Assembly: GCF_000720725.1 (NCBI RefSeq)
Contig: NZ_JOCQ01000004.1
Location: 62,001 to 126,000, forward strand
Source of the DNA: Streptomyces rimosus subsp. rimosus
Lineage (GTDB): Bacteria; Actinomycetota; Actinomycetes; Streptomycetales; Streptomycetaceae
Reading direction: 5' to 3'
DNA: 64,000 bases
In this document: positions 51,313-59,340 of the stretch, one piece after another
Position numbering within the stretch: the stretch's first letter is position 1
How the letters are laid out: the number at the start of each line of letters is the position of its first letter
Notes under the pieces: generated by a model
The model's database searches: none
The model's input: the letters and a program-made list of their open reading frames with translations, nothing else
Told to the model about the DNA's origin: nothing
Program-made: the position numbers and the translations under genes

Positions 51313-52377
51313 ATGGCCCTGACCGATGAAGCGGTCGCTCTCATGGCCAAGATAAACAAGCAGTACGGAGCAGGAAGCCTCGTTGTAGCCAGCTCCCTTA
51401 AGAACTCCGGGCAGCTCCCTACAGGAATTCTGTCCCTTGACCTGATCCTCGGCGGCGGGTTCCCTCGCAATCAGTGGAGCGAGGTCATCGGGATGGAAGG
51501 CAGTGGAAAGACAACTGTCTGCCACAAGCTCATATCCCACAATCAGGCGGCTAACCCGGACTTCACTGCGCTGTGGATCGCGGCCGAGGCGTACGACAGA
51601 GACCAGGCCGCCATGATCGGAGCCAACCCCGACCAGGTCATCGTCCACGCCACCAACCGGATGGAAGAGGCTTTCCAGGTCGCCATCGATGCGGCCGAGG
51701 CCCGTGCCGTCGACCTCATCGTCCTGGACTCCTACCCCGCCCTGGTGCCAGACGGCGAAGCCGAAAAGGACATGGACGAGGCATCCATGACGCTCGGCGC
51801 CCGGCTCATGGGAAAGTTCTTCCGGAAGGTCGGCAAGGAAACCGGCCGCGCCACAACGGACGACACTCGCCCCGTCACCGGAATCATCATCAATCAGTGG
51901 CGCGAGAAGATCGGCGGCTTCTCCCCGCAGGGCACCCCCAAGACCACACCCGGCGGTCTCGCGAAGAACTTCGCCTACTACTCACGCGTCGAAGTCTCAC
52001 GAGCTGACTGGATAGACGAAGCGCGCCCCGGAAAGGGAAAGGCCCGCATCGGCCAGGTCATGCGCTTCCGCACCATCAAGAACAAACAGATCGCCGGGCA
52101 GAAGGTCTCGGAGACCGACTACTACTTCGAAGACGCCAAGACCACCGCGCTCCGCGCCGGCGACTTCGACATCGGCAAAGACCTCTATCTGTGGGCGCTC
52201 TTCTACGACATCCTCACCCGCCGCGGCAGCTACTTCGATTTCGGTTCCCACACCTGGAAGGGCAAGGACCCGGTCCTCGCCGCCATCCGAGAAGACCTCG
52301 ACCTCCAGGAAGAACTCAAACAAGCTGTACTCACGGCCGCAGACCCACGTACCCACCAAGCCCTGGAGGCAGCATGA
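51313..52377 (+). CDS. RecA-like recombinase
   Basis: ATG at 51313 with GGGAGGA upstream; 354 residues. Walker A GMEGSGKTT near 58-66, Walker B DLIVLDSYPAL near 137-147, TGIIINQWREKIG near 194-206 in place of the RecA L2-adjacent strand. The N-terminal polymerisation helix is present. It catalyses strand exchange for phage recombination and repair. Own promoter and operon with small gene, Hjc-like nuclease and WhiB-like gene. Confidence 0.88.
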   Translation: MALTDEAVALMAKINKQYGAGSLVVASSLKNSGQLPTGILSLDLILGGGFPRNQWSEVIGMEGSGKTTVCHKLISHNQAANPDFTALWIAAEAYDRDQAAMIGANPDQVIVHATNRMEEAFQVAIDAAEARAVDLIVLDSYPALVPDGEAEKDMDEASMTLGARLMGKFFRKVGKETGRATTDDTRPVTGIIINQWREKIGGFSPQGTPKTTPGGLAKNFAYYSRVEVSRADWIDEARPGKGKARIGQVMRFRTIKNKQIAGQKVSETDYYFEDAKTTALRAGDFDIGKDLYLWALFYDILTRRGSYFDFGSHTWKGKDPVLAAIREDLDLQEELKQAVLTAADPRTHQALEAA

Positions 52378-52529
52378 TCCTGACCATCCTGTGGTTTCTC
52401 GACGCCCTGCTCGCCATCAACGCCATCGCGTGTTTCGTCTCAGCCTGGATGGCCCGGAGCGACTGCCGGCACATGCAGGAGATTTTCGACGAGCTGGTGA
52501 AGCGTCGAGACAGCCCGGAGAAGCCATGA
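52374..52529 (+). CDS. 51-residue membrane protein
   Basis: ATG overlaps the recA stop (ATGA). One N-terminal transmembrane helix (ILTILWFLDALLAINAIACF) is followed by a charged cytoplasmic tail. No other gene in the operon is membrane-linked. Function unknown; candidates are a membrane tether or a toxin-like peptide. Confidence 0.55.
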   Translation: MILTILWFLDALLAINAIACFVSAWMARSDCRHMQEIFDELVKRRDSPEKP

Positions 52530-52843
52530 CCGTCAGCGGCACCAAGCGCAGCCAGCGCCAGGAGCAGCGACTAGCTACCCGGTACGACGGCCGGTGCAAC
52601 CCCGGCTCGGGCAACGGCTGGATCTTCAAGAACGACGTTCGCTCCGATCGGTTCTCTTTCGAAGCAAAAACCACGACGAAGAAGTCCTACCCCCTGAAGC
52701 TTGACGAGCTGCTGGCCGCGGAGAAGCACGCACTGATCTCCGGTCGGGAGATGGTCTTCGTCACCGAAATCGGCGGACGCAACTGGATGACAGTCAGCCA
52801 GGACACTTTCGACTTCCTTGTGGAAGAGAGCGGCGATAGCTAG
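52526..52843 (+). CDS. Hjc/PD-(D/E)XK-type Holliday junction or phage endonuclease
   Basis: ATG overlaps the previous stop; 105 residues. RCNPGSGNGWIFKNDVR contains the conserved NPGSG...D, and RFSFEAKTTTKKS supplies ExK, together the archaeal-Hjc-type nuclease core. Beside recA it is likely to cut branched DNA. The phage also has a RuvC-like gene at 56701. Confidence 0.7.
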   Translation: MTVSGTKRSQRQEQRLATRYDGRCNPGSGNGWIFKNDVRSDRFSFEAKTTTKKSYPLKLDELLAAEKHALISGREMVFVTEIGGRNWMTVSQDTFDFLVEESGDS

Positions 52844-53202
52844 TGGCTCTCTTCTCCCGCAAGGCAGCGCCTGACTGGAGCGCGGGAGACGATCCAGAAG
52901 CAGAAGCGAAGTGCCGGAAGTTCCCTACGCCTCATACCAACAAGAACGATCCGTGGTTCCACGATATGAACCACGCGCGCGACATCTGCAACGGCACTAA
53001 TGACGGTGTCGTCTGCCCGATGCGTTCCTTGTGCCTGACGCAAGCCATGGTCAACTGCGAACGCAACGGCGTCTGGGGCGGCCTCGGACAGCACGAACTC
53101 GGATTCATGCGCAAGAAGTACCGACACCACCCCGAGAAGTGGCAACGCGTCCACAGCCTCCTCCTCGCCATCGCTGATGCAAAGGAGAAAGCCCGTGACT
53201 GA
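52843..53202 (+). CDS. WhiB-like iron-sulfur regulator with expanded Cys loop
   Basis: GTG overlaps the previous stop; 119 residues. Cys24, Cys49, Cys58 and Cys64 are the four ligand candidates, followed by ArDIC...CPMRSLC and the WhiB turn GVWGG (76-80). The canonical spacing between second and third Cys is CX2C; here it is CX8C. WhiB proteins bind a 4Fe-4S cluster and work with the main sigma factor; phage versions can repress host or phage promoters. C terminus has a basic RKKYRHH patch. Confidence 0.72.
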   Translation: MALFSRKAAPDWSAGDDPEAEAKCRKFPTPHTNKNDPWFHDMNHARDICNGTNDGVVCPMRSLCLTQAMVNCERNGVWGGLGQHELGFMRKKYRHHPEKWQRVHSLLLAIADAKEKARD

Positions 53203-53677
53203 TGCTCAAGAAGCCTTCTGGTCACGGGTCCACAAGACCGACACCTGCTGGAAATGGACCGGAGGTACTCGCGGTAATGGCTACGGCACCTACTGGGTGG
53301 ACGGGAAGCGCTACTACGCCCACCGCTACAGTTACTACCTCACCTATGGGGTCATGCCAGCCGGAGTCATTTTGCACCACTGCGACAACCCCATATGCAT
53401 CCGCCCCGACCATCTCTCCGACGGCACTCAGGCGGACAACGTACTCGACATGTGGGCCAAGGGCCGCGGCAGCGCACCACCACTCCACGTCGGAGAGGCC
53501 CATCACCAGACCCGACTGACCGCAGCCGACATCCTCCGCATCCGTACGCGATACACCGCCGGCGCATCCCAGCAAGCTCTGGCCGACCAGTACGGACTCG
53601 CGCGCTCCACCGTCGGAAAGATCGTACGAGGTCAGTCCTGGCGGCACGTACATGCACAGACAAAGGCAGCAGCATGA
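53195..53677 (+). CDS. HNH endonuclease, free-standing
   Basis: GTG at 53195 with AAAGGAG 7 nt upstream; 160 residues. The HNH core is VILHHCDNPICIRPDHL near 62-79, after a YWVDGKRYYAHRYSYYL segment typical of HNH_3. The C terminus has an AADILRIRTRYT, QQALADQYGLARSTVGKI segment, a DNA-binding HTH as in intron-type nucleases. It overlaps both neighbours by a few bases. A possible mover of the two ORF-less group I introns. Confidence 0.8.
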   Translation: MTDAQEAFWSRVHKTDTCWKWTGGTRGNGYGTYWVDGKRYYAHRYSYYLTYGVMPAGVILHHCDNPICIRPDHLSDGTQADNVLDMWAKGRGSAPPLHVGEAHHQTRLTAADILRIRTRYTAGASQQALADQYGLARSTVGKIVRGQSWRHVHAQTKAAA

Positions 53678-54810
53678 AGGCCCCACGCCCTCGCCGGACG
53701 GTCAAGAAGCCTCCCCCTAGCCTCGATGACCTGTTCGCATCTCGCCGCAGCGAAGAATCGTTTCTCGCCGCAGCAAAGACGCACGTCGTCAATAAGAATG
53801 CAGCCGACACTAGTCGGCGTCAGGACATCATCCATCCATCCGAGGTCGCCAAGGCCGACTGGTGCCCCCGTGCCACGTATTTGCGAATCTCCACTGGCAT
53901 CTACCACAAGGAGAAGTTCGGCTTCCAATCGCTCAACATCTTTGACCACGGCCACGAAGTCCACCGCAAGTGGCAGAACCGAGCCTGGGAGATGGACTGG
54001 CTCGAAGGTAATTTCAAGTGTCTGAACTGCGGAGAAGTGCGTTGGGCGAAGAGCCCCGACATCTGCGACGTCTGTAGGTCGAGCGCTCTGGAGTACGCCG
54101 AAGTCCCGCTCCGCGCCACCACCACCCACCAGATATCCGGCCACGCCGACGGCCTTCTAGCCCCCATCAGCAAGATCCTCGAAGTCAAGACAGTGGGGGA
54201 GGGGACCTACCGCTTCGAGCACCCAAAGCTCCTGACGGCGCACAGCCGCAAGGACGCCGACGGTGCCCCCTACGTAGACGTCAAGAAACTGTGGGCCAAC
54301 ACCACGGTCCCGTTCCCCTCACACCTGCGTCAGGTCCAGATCTACATCTGGCTCGCCAATCAGATCCCCGGCGTAGAGGTCGACGGCGCGGAGTTCATCT
54401 ACGAGTCCAAGATGCACCAGGCCGTCAAAAGCTTCACGGTCAAGACGAACTTCGACCTCGTCGCTGATCGCATACACACCTGCCGCGAAATCAAGCTCCG
54501 GCTCGTAAAGAAGGACCGCCCGCCGGCCTGCCCCAAGGGCGGCTGCAAGGACTGCACGGCCTACGAGGAGAGAGATGGCGCAGCCACCCGACGACGCGGC
54601 GCCGACGCTGGCACGGCAGACCGCACGGCGCCTGCGTCTGAAAGGTCTGAGACTTCCGCAACGCCCCGGCGAGGAAACCCCGGAGCTGCCGGCGGACCTG
54701 ACCGACCTGAGCGACGACGAGCTGATGACCCTCTTCGTGCAGATGACGACCTGGGCCGAGTTCGCCGGAACACGGCTCGCTCAGGCGGCAGTCGACGAAA
54801 AGCAGGCTGA
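53674..54810 (+). CDS. Cas4/RecB-type exonuclease with zinc ribbon
   Basis: 378 residues. Nuclease centre ISGHADGLL and KILEVKTVG gives the D...ExK of PD-(D/E)XK. DWCPRAT near 66 and CPKGGCKDC near 290-298 supply four cysteines typical of the Cas4/AddB iron-sulfur site. An inserted zinc ribbon (CLNCGEVRW, CDVC) near 115-135 is extra. The last 75 residues are Arg/Ala/Gly-rich and overlap the next gene by 236 nt, so the true functional end may be near 300. Confidence 0.75.
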   Translation: MKAPRPRRTVKKPPPSLDDLFASRRSEESFLAAAKTHVVNKNAADTSRRQDIIHPSEVAKADWCPRATYLRISTGIYHKEKFGFQSLNIFDHGHEVHRKWQNRAWEMDWLEGNFKCLNCGEVRWAKSPDICDVCRSSALEYAEVPLRATTTHQISGHADGLLAPISKILEVKTVGEGTYRFEHPKLLTAHSRKDADGAPYVDVKKLWANTTVPFPSHLRQVQIYIWLANQIPGVEVDGAEFIYESKMHQAVKSFTVKTNFDLVADRIHTCREIKLRLVKKDRPPACPKGGCKDCTAYEERDGAATRRRGADAGTADRTAPASERSETSATPRRGNPGAAGGPDRPERRRADDPLRADDDLGRVRRNTARSGGSRRKAG

Positions 54811-55072
54811 GACCGACCTCGACCGCCTGCGAGCCATCGCCGCGGTGAAGGCCCGCACCGAGAAGTCCGTCACCGCACAGAAGGCCGCCGCGGCTGCCGA
54901 CCCCGACGTCCTGGCCGCGGTCGACACCTACAACGCGACCTACGCGAGCCGGAAGTTGCTCGACGCCCTCTATACCGGCCTGACAGCGAAAGCCGCGGTC
55001 GTCTCCCGCGAACTGACGCGCCGCGTCGGCCGCCACGACAGAGAGAGCCGGGCCCAACGCTGGAATACCTGA
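54575..55072 (+). CDS. Helical coiled-coil protein, overlapping the exonuclease gene
   Basis: 165 residues; GAGGAG precedes the ATG. LTDLSDDELMTLFVQMTTWAEF and DEKQAETDLDRLRAIAAVKA suggest two long helices. It occupies a different frame of the last 236 nt of the exonuclease gene. Unknown; possibly a partner of the exonuclease. Confidence 0.65.
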   Translation: MAQPPDDAAPTLARQTARRLRLKGLRLPQRPGEETPELPADLTDLSDDELMTLFVQMTTWAEFAGTRLAQAAVDEKQAETDLDRLRAIAAVKARTEKSVTAQKAAAAADPDVLAAVDTYNATYASRKLLDALYTGLTAKAAVVSRELTRRVGRHDRESRAQRWNT

Positions 55073-55081
55073 GAGGAAAAC

Positions 55082-55255
55082 ATGCGCACCGAACAGATGT
55101 GGCTCCACAAGAGCCTCACCAAGCTCGCGGTACTTACCAATGTCCACACCGGTATCTACCAGGCGACCGTTTACAACCTGACGACTGGTCGGCGTACCTC
55201 TGTGCACATCCGTCCGGCGAGCCTGCTCAAAAATTACCGACCCATATCGAACTGA
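55082..55255 (+). CDS. 57-residue protein
   Basis: ATG with GAGAGGA upstream, 9 nt after the previous stop. Mixed alpha/beta with YQATVYNLTTGRRTSV as a probable beta hairpin and a basic end. Too short for the usual gene finder cut-off but well spaced in the operon. Unknown. Confidence 0.55.
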   Translation: MRTEQMWLHKSLTKLAVLTNVHTGIYQATVYNLTTGRRTSVHIRPASLLKNYRPISN

Positions 55256-55265
55256 GAGGTACACC

Positions 55266-55907
55266 ATGACGATTCGCTTTCGGCTGAGCAGCCACACCAA
55301 GGTGCACCATCTCATGGTCGACACACAGCGCACAGGAGAGCTGAAGTCCGGAGGCGTCGGATTTTCTCTCATGCTGGACGCAACCGACCTGGCAGCCCTG
55401 CGCAAGGCTGTAGGTCCGGCCGATACCGTCATCGAGCTACAGCGTCAGCTCGACAACGCGCTGGGCGTCAAGGCGGAGCTGACGAAGGAGGTCGAGAGTC
55501 TGACCGGTGAGATGGCTAAGCTCAAGCAGAAGCTGGCGGATGAGACTGAAGCGCACAAGGTTTGCGATGCCATGGCGGACCAGGCGAATCGAGATGCGAG
55601 CAAAGAACATGTTCGCCAGTCCAAGGAAGTCGCCGAACTCAAGGAAAAGGTCAACAGTCTTCAGCAGGCCAAGAACATTCTCGACGATCGTTGTAAGCGG
55701 CTGTCCGAGCAGAACCGGCGCCTGTCCACTCCCGCGCCTATCCCTTTTGGCCTGCTGACCAACCGGACGGCCTCCTGCGGCTCCACGATCCTTCATCGGA
55801 AGTATGAGAAGACGCTCGCGGAGTTGAAGATTGCACGTGCTGATGCGGAGAGCAGTAAGACTGCCTATCAGGAGCTGCTGACCAAGTGGCTGGCGGGGAA
55901 CAAGTGA
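55266..55907 (+). CDS. Coiled-coil protein
   Basis: 213 residues. N-terminal 55 residues form a folded beta-like section (VHHLMVDTQRTGELKSGG); residues about 55-160 are a long Glu/Lys/Ala/Leu heptad coil; the end is helical. GAGAGGTACACC lies upstream of the ATG. Unknown. Confidence 0.6.
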   Translation: MTIRFRLSSHTKVHHLMVDTQRTGELKSGGVGFSLMLDATDLAALRKAVGPADTVIELQRQLDNALGVKAELTKEVESLTGEMAKLKQKLADETEAHKVCDAMADQANRDASKEHVRQSKEVAELKEKVNSLQQAKNILDDRCKRLSEQNRRLSTPAPIPFGLLTNRTASCGSTILHRKYEKTLAELKIARADAESSKTAYQELLTKWLAGNK

Positions 55908-56026
55908 TGACCCAGAGCGCCACCGTCTGCGCCTGCGGCTACGAAATCGGCGAAGACGAAGAGCGTGAATACATCGACGACGAAGTCCTGTGCTCAGTAT
56001 GCCGAATTGAGCCCTTCGCTGCTTAG
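55907..56026 (+). CDS. 39-residue zinc-ribbon-like peptide
   Basis: ATG overlaps the previous stop (TGATG). Cysteines in VCACGYEIG and CSVC give a CxC + CxxC set; the rest is acidic (GEDEEREYIDDE). Likely real because it fits the coupled layout. Confidence 0.55.
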   Translation: MTQSATVCACGYEIGEDEEREYIDDEVLCSVCRIEPFAA

Positions 56027-56033
56027 GAGACCC

Positions 56034-56483
56034 GTGAGCAAGCTGACCAAGCAGATGATTGTCCCTGGCCAGGTCTGGGCCGACAAGGACAGGCGCCGGC
56101 AGGGACGCACCGTCCTTGTTGACAAGGTCGACGACTACTACGTACACGTCACTACGCTGACCAATAGCCTCCGAACCCAGTCCCAGGTGGACGCAGGCCG
56201 CCACCAGTTGGACAAGCGCAACTTGACGTCCAAGGTCTTGCGCAGCCGCTTTGGCTCCGACTGCTACCGCCTGCTGAGCCAGGACAAGGTCGCGGTGCTC
56301 CAGTTCCCGTATGCCTGCGCTAACGGCCAGCCGCATAAGTGGCTGCCTGTGCAGACGTTCCTCTCCAGCCTGCCGCACGCTGAGGTCGTCCTGGTCTGCC
56401 AGCGGCTCGACTGCCTGGCACATACCATCCGACGCAGCCGCTACGTCACGGACGCGGTCCTCCCCGGCGAGCTGGCCGCATGA
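56034..56483 (+). CDS. Unknown basic protein
   Basis: GTG with TAGGAG upstream; 149 residues. A small SH3/KOW-like start (IVPGQVWADKDRRRQGRTVL) is followed by basic, Cys-containing sequence ending CQRLDCLAHTIRRSR. Possibly nucleic-acid binding. Overlaps the next gene (ATGA). Confidence 0.55.
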   Translation: MSKLTKQMIVPGQVWADKDRRRQGRTVLVDKVDDYYVHVTTLTNSLRTQSQVDAGRHQLDKRNLTSKVLRSRFGSDCYRLLSQDKVAVLQFPYACANGQPHKWLPVQTFLSSLPHAEVVLVCQRLDCLAHTIRRSRYVTDAVLPGELAA

Positions 56484-56704
56484 GGCAGGTCGACGAGGAC
56501 GCGGCTGAGGTCTTTCGAGTGGTCCGCATCGTCACGTACAGGAACGGCGGTCGACGCCGATTCTGCTACGGCCCCTACCCCACCATGCCCTCCGCGAAGG
56601 GAGCCCGGTCCGTGCTGCAACGAGATCGTCCCCGCTCCTGGGAGGGCGCGGCCTCCTACGACTACGAGATACAGCGTGCGACCACTCAGTGGGAGACCGT
56701 GTGA
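56480..56704 (+). CDS. Unknown small protein
   Basis: 74 residues, starts in the end of the previous gene and ends in the start of the RuvC-like gene, so translation is coupled on both sides. Basic, with FRVVRIVTYRNGGRRRFCYG as a beta hairpin and two aromatic Tyr stretches. Unknown. Confidence 0.55.
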   Translation: MRQVDEDAAEVFRVVRIVTYRNGGRRRFCYGPYPTMPSAKGARSVLQRDRPRSWEGAASYDYEIQRATTQWETV

Positions 56705-57267
56705 CGTATGCGTTCGTCGGGATCGACCAGTCCTACAGCGGTTTCGGCTTCGCGGTCTACTGCCATCCGAGCGAGATATATCAGACCAAGACCGGCAAGT
56801 GGGAAGCCGCGAAATTCGCGTCCCAGAGTGATCGGCTCACCAAGATCTTCCGCGACGTTCAGATGATGCTTTCCAGCGTCCATTGCGCTTTCGGAGGAAT
56901 AGAAGCCGTGGCGATGGAAGGCTACTCCCACGGATCGAAGTTCCAGCGCGAAACCCTCGGAGAACTCGGGGGAGCAGTCAAGCTAGCCATCACCGAGATA
57001 GCCGGCGTCTACTCCTGGCGCCACCCCATCATCGTCCCTCCGCCCACCCTCAAGAAGTACGTCACCGGAAAGGGCACGGCCACCAAGCAGGAGATGCTCG
57101 ACACCGTAGCCCGCCGCTACGGAGCCACCTTCTACGACGACAACTTGGCCGACGCCTACGCTCTGGCCCGCGTCGCCTGCTCCGTGTACACCGGCAAGGG
57201 AAGCAAGGATGAGCTAGCCGCCCTGGAGAAACTCAAGAGCCCGACCAGGCTCAAAACAGTGGCATGA
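56701..57267 (+). CDS. RuvC-like Holliday junction resolvase
   Basis: GTG at 56701 overlaps the previous stop; a GTG at 56689 is an alternative. 188 residues. RNase H-fold acidic residues: GIDQSYSGFGFAV near 7, VAMEGYSHG near 75, and DDNLADAYALA near 152-162. PPTLKKYVTGKG is a RuvC-like basic loop. It would resolve branched replication intermediates. Confidence 0.8.
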   Translation: MTYAFVGIDQSYSGFGFAVYCHPSEIYQTKTGKWEAAKFASQSDRLTKIFRDVQMMLSSVHCAFGGIEAVAMEGYSHGSKFQRETLGELGGAVKLAITEIAGVYSWRHPIIVPPPTLKKYVTGKGTATKQEMLDTVARRYGATFYDDNLADAYALARVACSVYTGKGSKDELAALEKLKSPTRLKTVA

Positions 57268-57271
57268 ACAG

Positions 57272-57297
57272 AAGGCCCTCGCGCCAGCGGGGGCCTT
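57272..57297 (+). terminator. Terminator after the replication block
   Basis: Stem AAGGCCC / GGGCCTT (extendable through a G-rich 3' side), followed by C. It separates the RuvC-like gene from the small-gene block at 57378; the intervening 80 nt likely carries a promoter, but no clear hexamers are seen. Confidence 0.65.
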
Positions 57298-57377
57298 CGC
57301 TATTACCACAATGAGAAAACGCCTACCTACCCTCGATAGCGAATAACAAGCGGCTGCCGAGGGCGCAGGAGGCCACC

Positions 57378-57668
57378 TTGAGCGAGCACATCATTTCGTC
57401 CGGCCAGTTCCCCACCATGGGCAAGTCGATGGCTCTGGCGAGCACCTACGTCCAGCCACAGGGCGGCACGCCCGTCAAGAAGAAGGGCAACGCCAAGGGG
57501 GGCAGTGCCTATCCCGAGCACGCCACCGGCATTAAGGCCCGCAAGCTCGACCGCGTCGGCATCGGCGCCATTCGTGCCGACCGCCACGTCTCCAATGTGC
57601 CCATCGCTAGCGCTACCGGTCGCAACGTCAAGATCATGCCGACCAAGTTCTGCACGGATGGTAAGTAA
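57378..57668 (+). CDS. Small protein 1 of the 57-59 kb block
   Basis: TTG start, 5 nt after AGGAGG; 96 residues. Basic, Gly-rich middle (TPVKKKGNAKGGSAYPEH) and a C-terminal VGIGAIRADRHVSNV segment. No recognised domain. It starts a run of seven coupled small genes before the lysis genes. May be an internal or decoration protein. Confidence 0.55.
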   Translation: MSEHIISSGQFPTMGKSMALASTYVQPQGGTPVKKKGNAKGGSAYPEHATGIKARKLDRVGIGAIRADRHVSNVPIASATGRNVKIMPTKFCTDGK

Positions 57669-57862
57669 TGCTCCCCGCCATTCTCGGCGCCGCCCGCGCT
57701 GTGCTGCCCACCCTCGCCCGGTCCGCAGCGCCAGCAGCCGCAGGTGCCAACACATCACGCGTGCTGAGCGCTGCCCAATTCGGCGCCGCGGCGGCCAGCT
57801 CGTCCTCCGACGAGACGCAGCCCGCGCCGCAGGAGGAATCCAACCCCGTCTACAACCGCTAG
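57668..57862 (+). CDS. Small protein 2 of the 57-59 kb block
   Basis: 64 residues, start overlapping the previous stop. Helical Ala/Leu/Ser-rich start (LGAARAVLPTLARS) with an acidic Pro tail. Weak signal-like or amphipathic N terminus. Unknown. Confidence 0.45.
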   Translation: MLPAILGAARAVLPTLARSAAPAAAGANTSRVLSAAQFGAAAASSSSDETQPAPQEESNPVYNR

Positions 57863-57871
57863 GAGCACCCA

Positions 57872-58195
57872 ATGTCGCAGATTGCCTTCGGCTCCGGCGT
57901 CCTCAACGGCAGTCAGTTCGGAAAGGTGAGCCGGGAGGTTGCCGGAATGCAGTCCGGCACTCAGCCCATGGAACGCACTTCCGCCGTCGGCAACATCGTC
58001 GGCGGCCTGACCGGCGCCGACAGCACCTACGCCTCCGGCGTCCTCGCCCGCATCGCCGACATCCAGACCGAGGCCCGCACCCGCGGCATGACCCCCGAGC
58101 AGGTCGTCCAGCGACGCCAGCGCGACCAGACCGGCTCCAACACCGTCACCCGCTACGCCGGGTCCAACCCCGTCCGCAACACACAGGTGGGCTGA
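57872..58195 (+). CDS. Small protein 3 of the 57-59 kb block
   Basis: 107 residues with TAGGAG upstream. Ser/Gly-rich start (SQIAFGSGVLNGSQFGK), a helical DIQTEARTRGMTPEQVVQRR section and a polar end. Overlaps the next gene. Confidence 0.5.
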   Translation: MSQIAFGSGVLNGSQFGKVSREVAGMQSGTQPMERTSAVGNIVGGLTGADSTYASGVLARIADIQTEARTRGMTPEQVVQRRQRDQTGSNTVTRYAGSNPVRNTQVG

Positions 58196-58677
58196 TGAGC
58201 GACATCCTCTACTCCACGCCCTACCAGCTCCCCGGCGCCGGCAGCTCCGTCGTCGGCGGAGGCGGCAGCACCACCATCACTGGCGCCCGCGACATCTCGA
58301 TTGCCCGCGGCCGACTCTCCGCGCCACGCCTGGGCGAGGCCGAATACCCCGACGGCCTTCTCGGTACCGTCACGTCCCGCCGCTCCGACCGGCTCGCCAA
58401 CAACAGCACGCGCACCGCCGAACGCAACAATGCCCGCCCCTACACCCGAGGCGTCCACAAAGGCTCTCGTCTCGCCCCTGACGATTACCACTGGCCCTCC
58501 GGTTTCGGGCCGATGACCGGCATTGAGCACCAGATGCGCGGACAGCGATGGACCGCCCAGGGAAGCCCGGAAGGCAACCACCTGGCCCACGAAGGCAAGT
58601 ACTCCGCCACCCCCGACCCTGAGCAGACCGCCGAGCGCCTCCAGGCCCTGCGCGCCCTGCTCCCCACCTGGAGGTAG
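58195..58677 (+). CDS. Small protein 4 of the 57-59 kb block
   Basis: ATG overlaps the previous stop; 160 residues. Gly/Thr/Ser-rich N terminus (GSSVVGGGGSTTITGARD), then basic and aromatic sequence with HWPSGFGPMTG. The low-complexity character is like that of virion-associated proteins. Unknown. Confidence 0.5.
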   Translation: MSDILYSTPYQLPGAGSSVVGGGGSTTITGARDISIARGRLSAPRLGEAEYPDGLLGTVTSRRSDRLANNSTRTAERNNARPYTRGVHKGSRLAPDDYHWPSGFGPMTGIEHQMRGQRWTAQGSPEGNHLAHEGKYSATPDPEQTAERLQALRALLPTWR

Positions 58678-58679
58678 CC

Positions 58680-58895
58680 GTGGAGTACGCACCCCGCCCC
58701 TGGTCCACCGCCCGCGAGCAACAGGTCGACGACATGCTCGCCGCGATGTGCGAACCCGTTCCCGAAGGCCCCTGGCGAGCCCCGCAGCCCCAATTCGGCA
58801 TCCACGGTCAGCGCAAGATCAGCCCCACCCTCGACGATGCCCTGGCCGTCGATTCCGTCTACCCACCGCCCCGCAAGGACCCCCATGCCGGATAA
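58680..58895 (+). CDS. Small protein 5 of the 57-59 kb block
   Basis: GTG start with TGGAGG upstream; 71 residues. Helical with RPWSTAREQQVDDMLAAMC at the start and a Pro/His end. Unknown. Confidence 0.5.
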   Translation: MEYAPRPWSTAREQQVDDMLAAMCEPVPEGPWRAPQPQFGIHGQRKISPTLDDALAVDSVYPPPRKDPHAG

Positions 58896-59094
58896 GGACG
58901 CCCAGAAGCAACCGCTCAGCCTCTTCGACCGCCGGCGCTCCGGCCGAGGCGACAACGTCAAGTTCACCGTCGACAGCGACAGATTGCTCGCCCAGTCGCG
59001 GCTCGCCAACGTCTTCAACGACCGCTCGCTGCTGGGCTCGAAGAAACGTCTCACCCCACCGATACCGCGCACCAAGAAGCCGGAGGCCCCCTGA
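58885..59094 (+). CDS. Small protein 6 of the 57-59 kb block
   Basis: ATG within the end of the previous gene; 69 residues. Basic (RRRSGRGDNVKFTV, GSKKRLTPP). Stop overlaps the next ATG. Could bind nucleic acid or be a virion protein. Confidence 0.5.
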   Translation: MPDKDAQKQPLSLFDRRRSGRGDNVKFTVDSDRLLAQSRLANVFNDRSLLGSKKRLTPPIPRTKKPEAP

Positions 59095-59321
59095 TGGCAT
59101 ACGTCCCCCGCGGCCCGCTCACCGATGAACTCGCGTACGGCCTGAGCGACGCCACGGTCCGAAAGGCCAACCCCAACCGCGGCGGCCATGTAGAGCGCCT
59201 CACCGAAGACAGCCGCGACCGCACCCTCGAACCCCGGCTTTTCGGAGGCCAGGGACTCAGCGACGCCGGCGCCGCAGCACACCTCACCCCCTACCCGGAG
59301 CGCTCCCACCGCTACGCCTGA
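59094..59321 (+). CDS. Small protein 7 of the 57-59 kb block
   Basis: 75 residues from a TGATG overlap. Polar, with VPRGPLTDELAYGLSDATV and a His/Arg end. Ends 19 nt before the endolysin, which suggests coordinated late expression. Unknown. Confidence 0.5.
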   Translation: MAYVPRGPLTDELAYGLSDATVRKANPNRGGHVERLTEDSRDRTLEPRLFGGQGLSDAGAAAHLTPYPERSHRYA

Positions 59322-59340
59322 CACCACGAAAGAGAGACCT

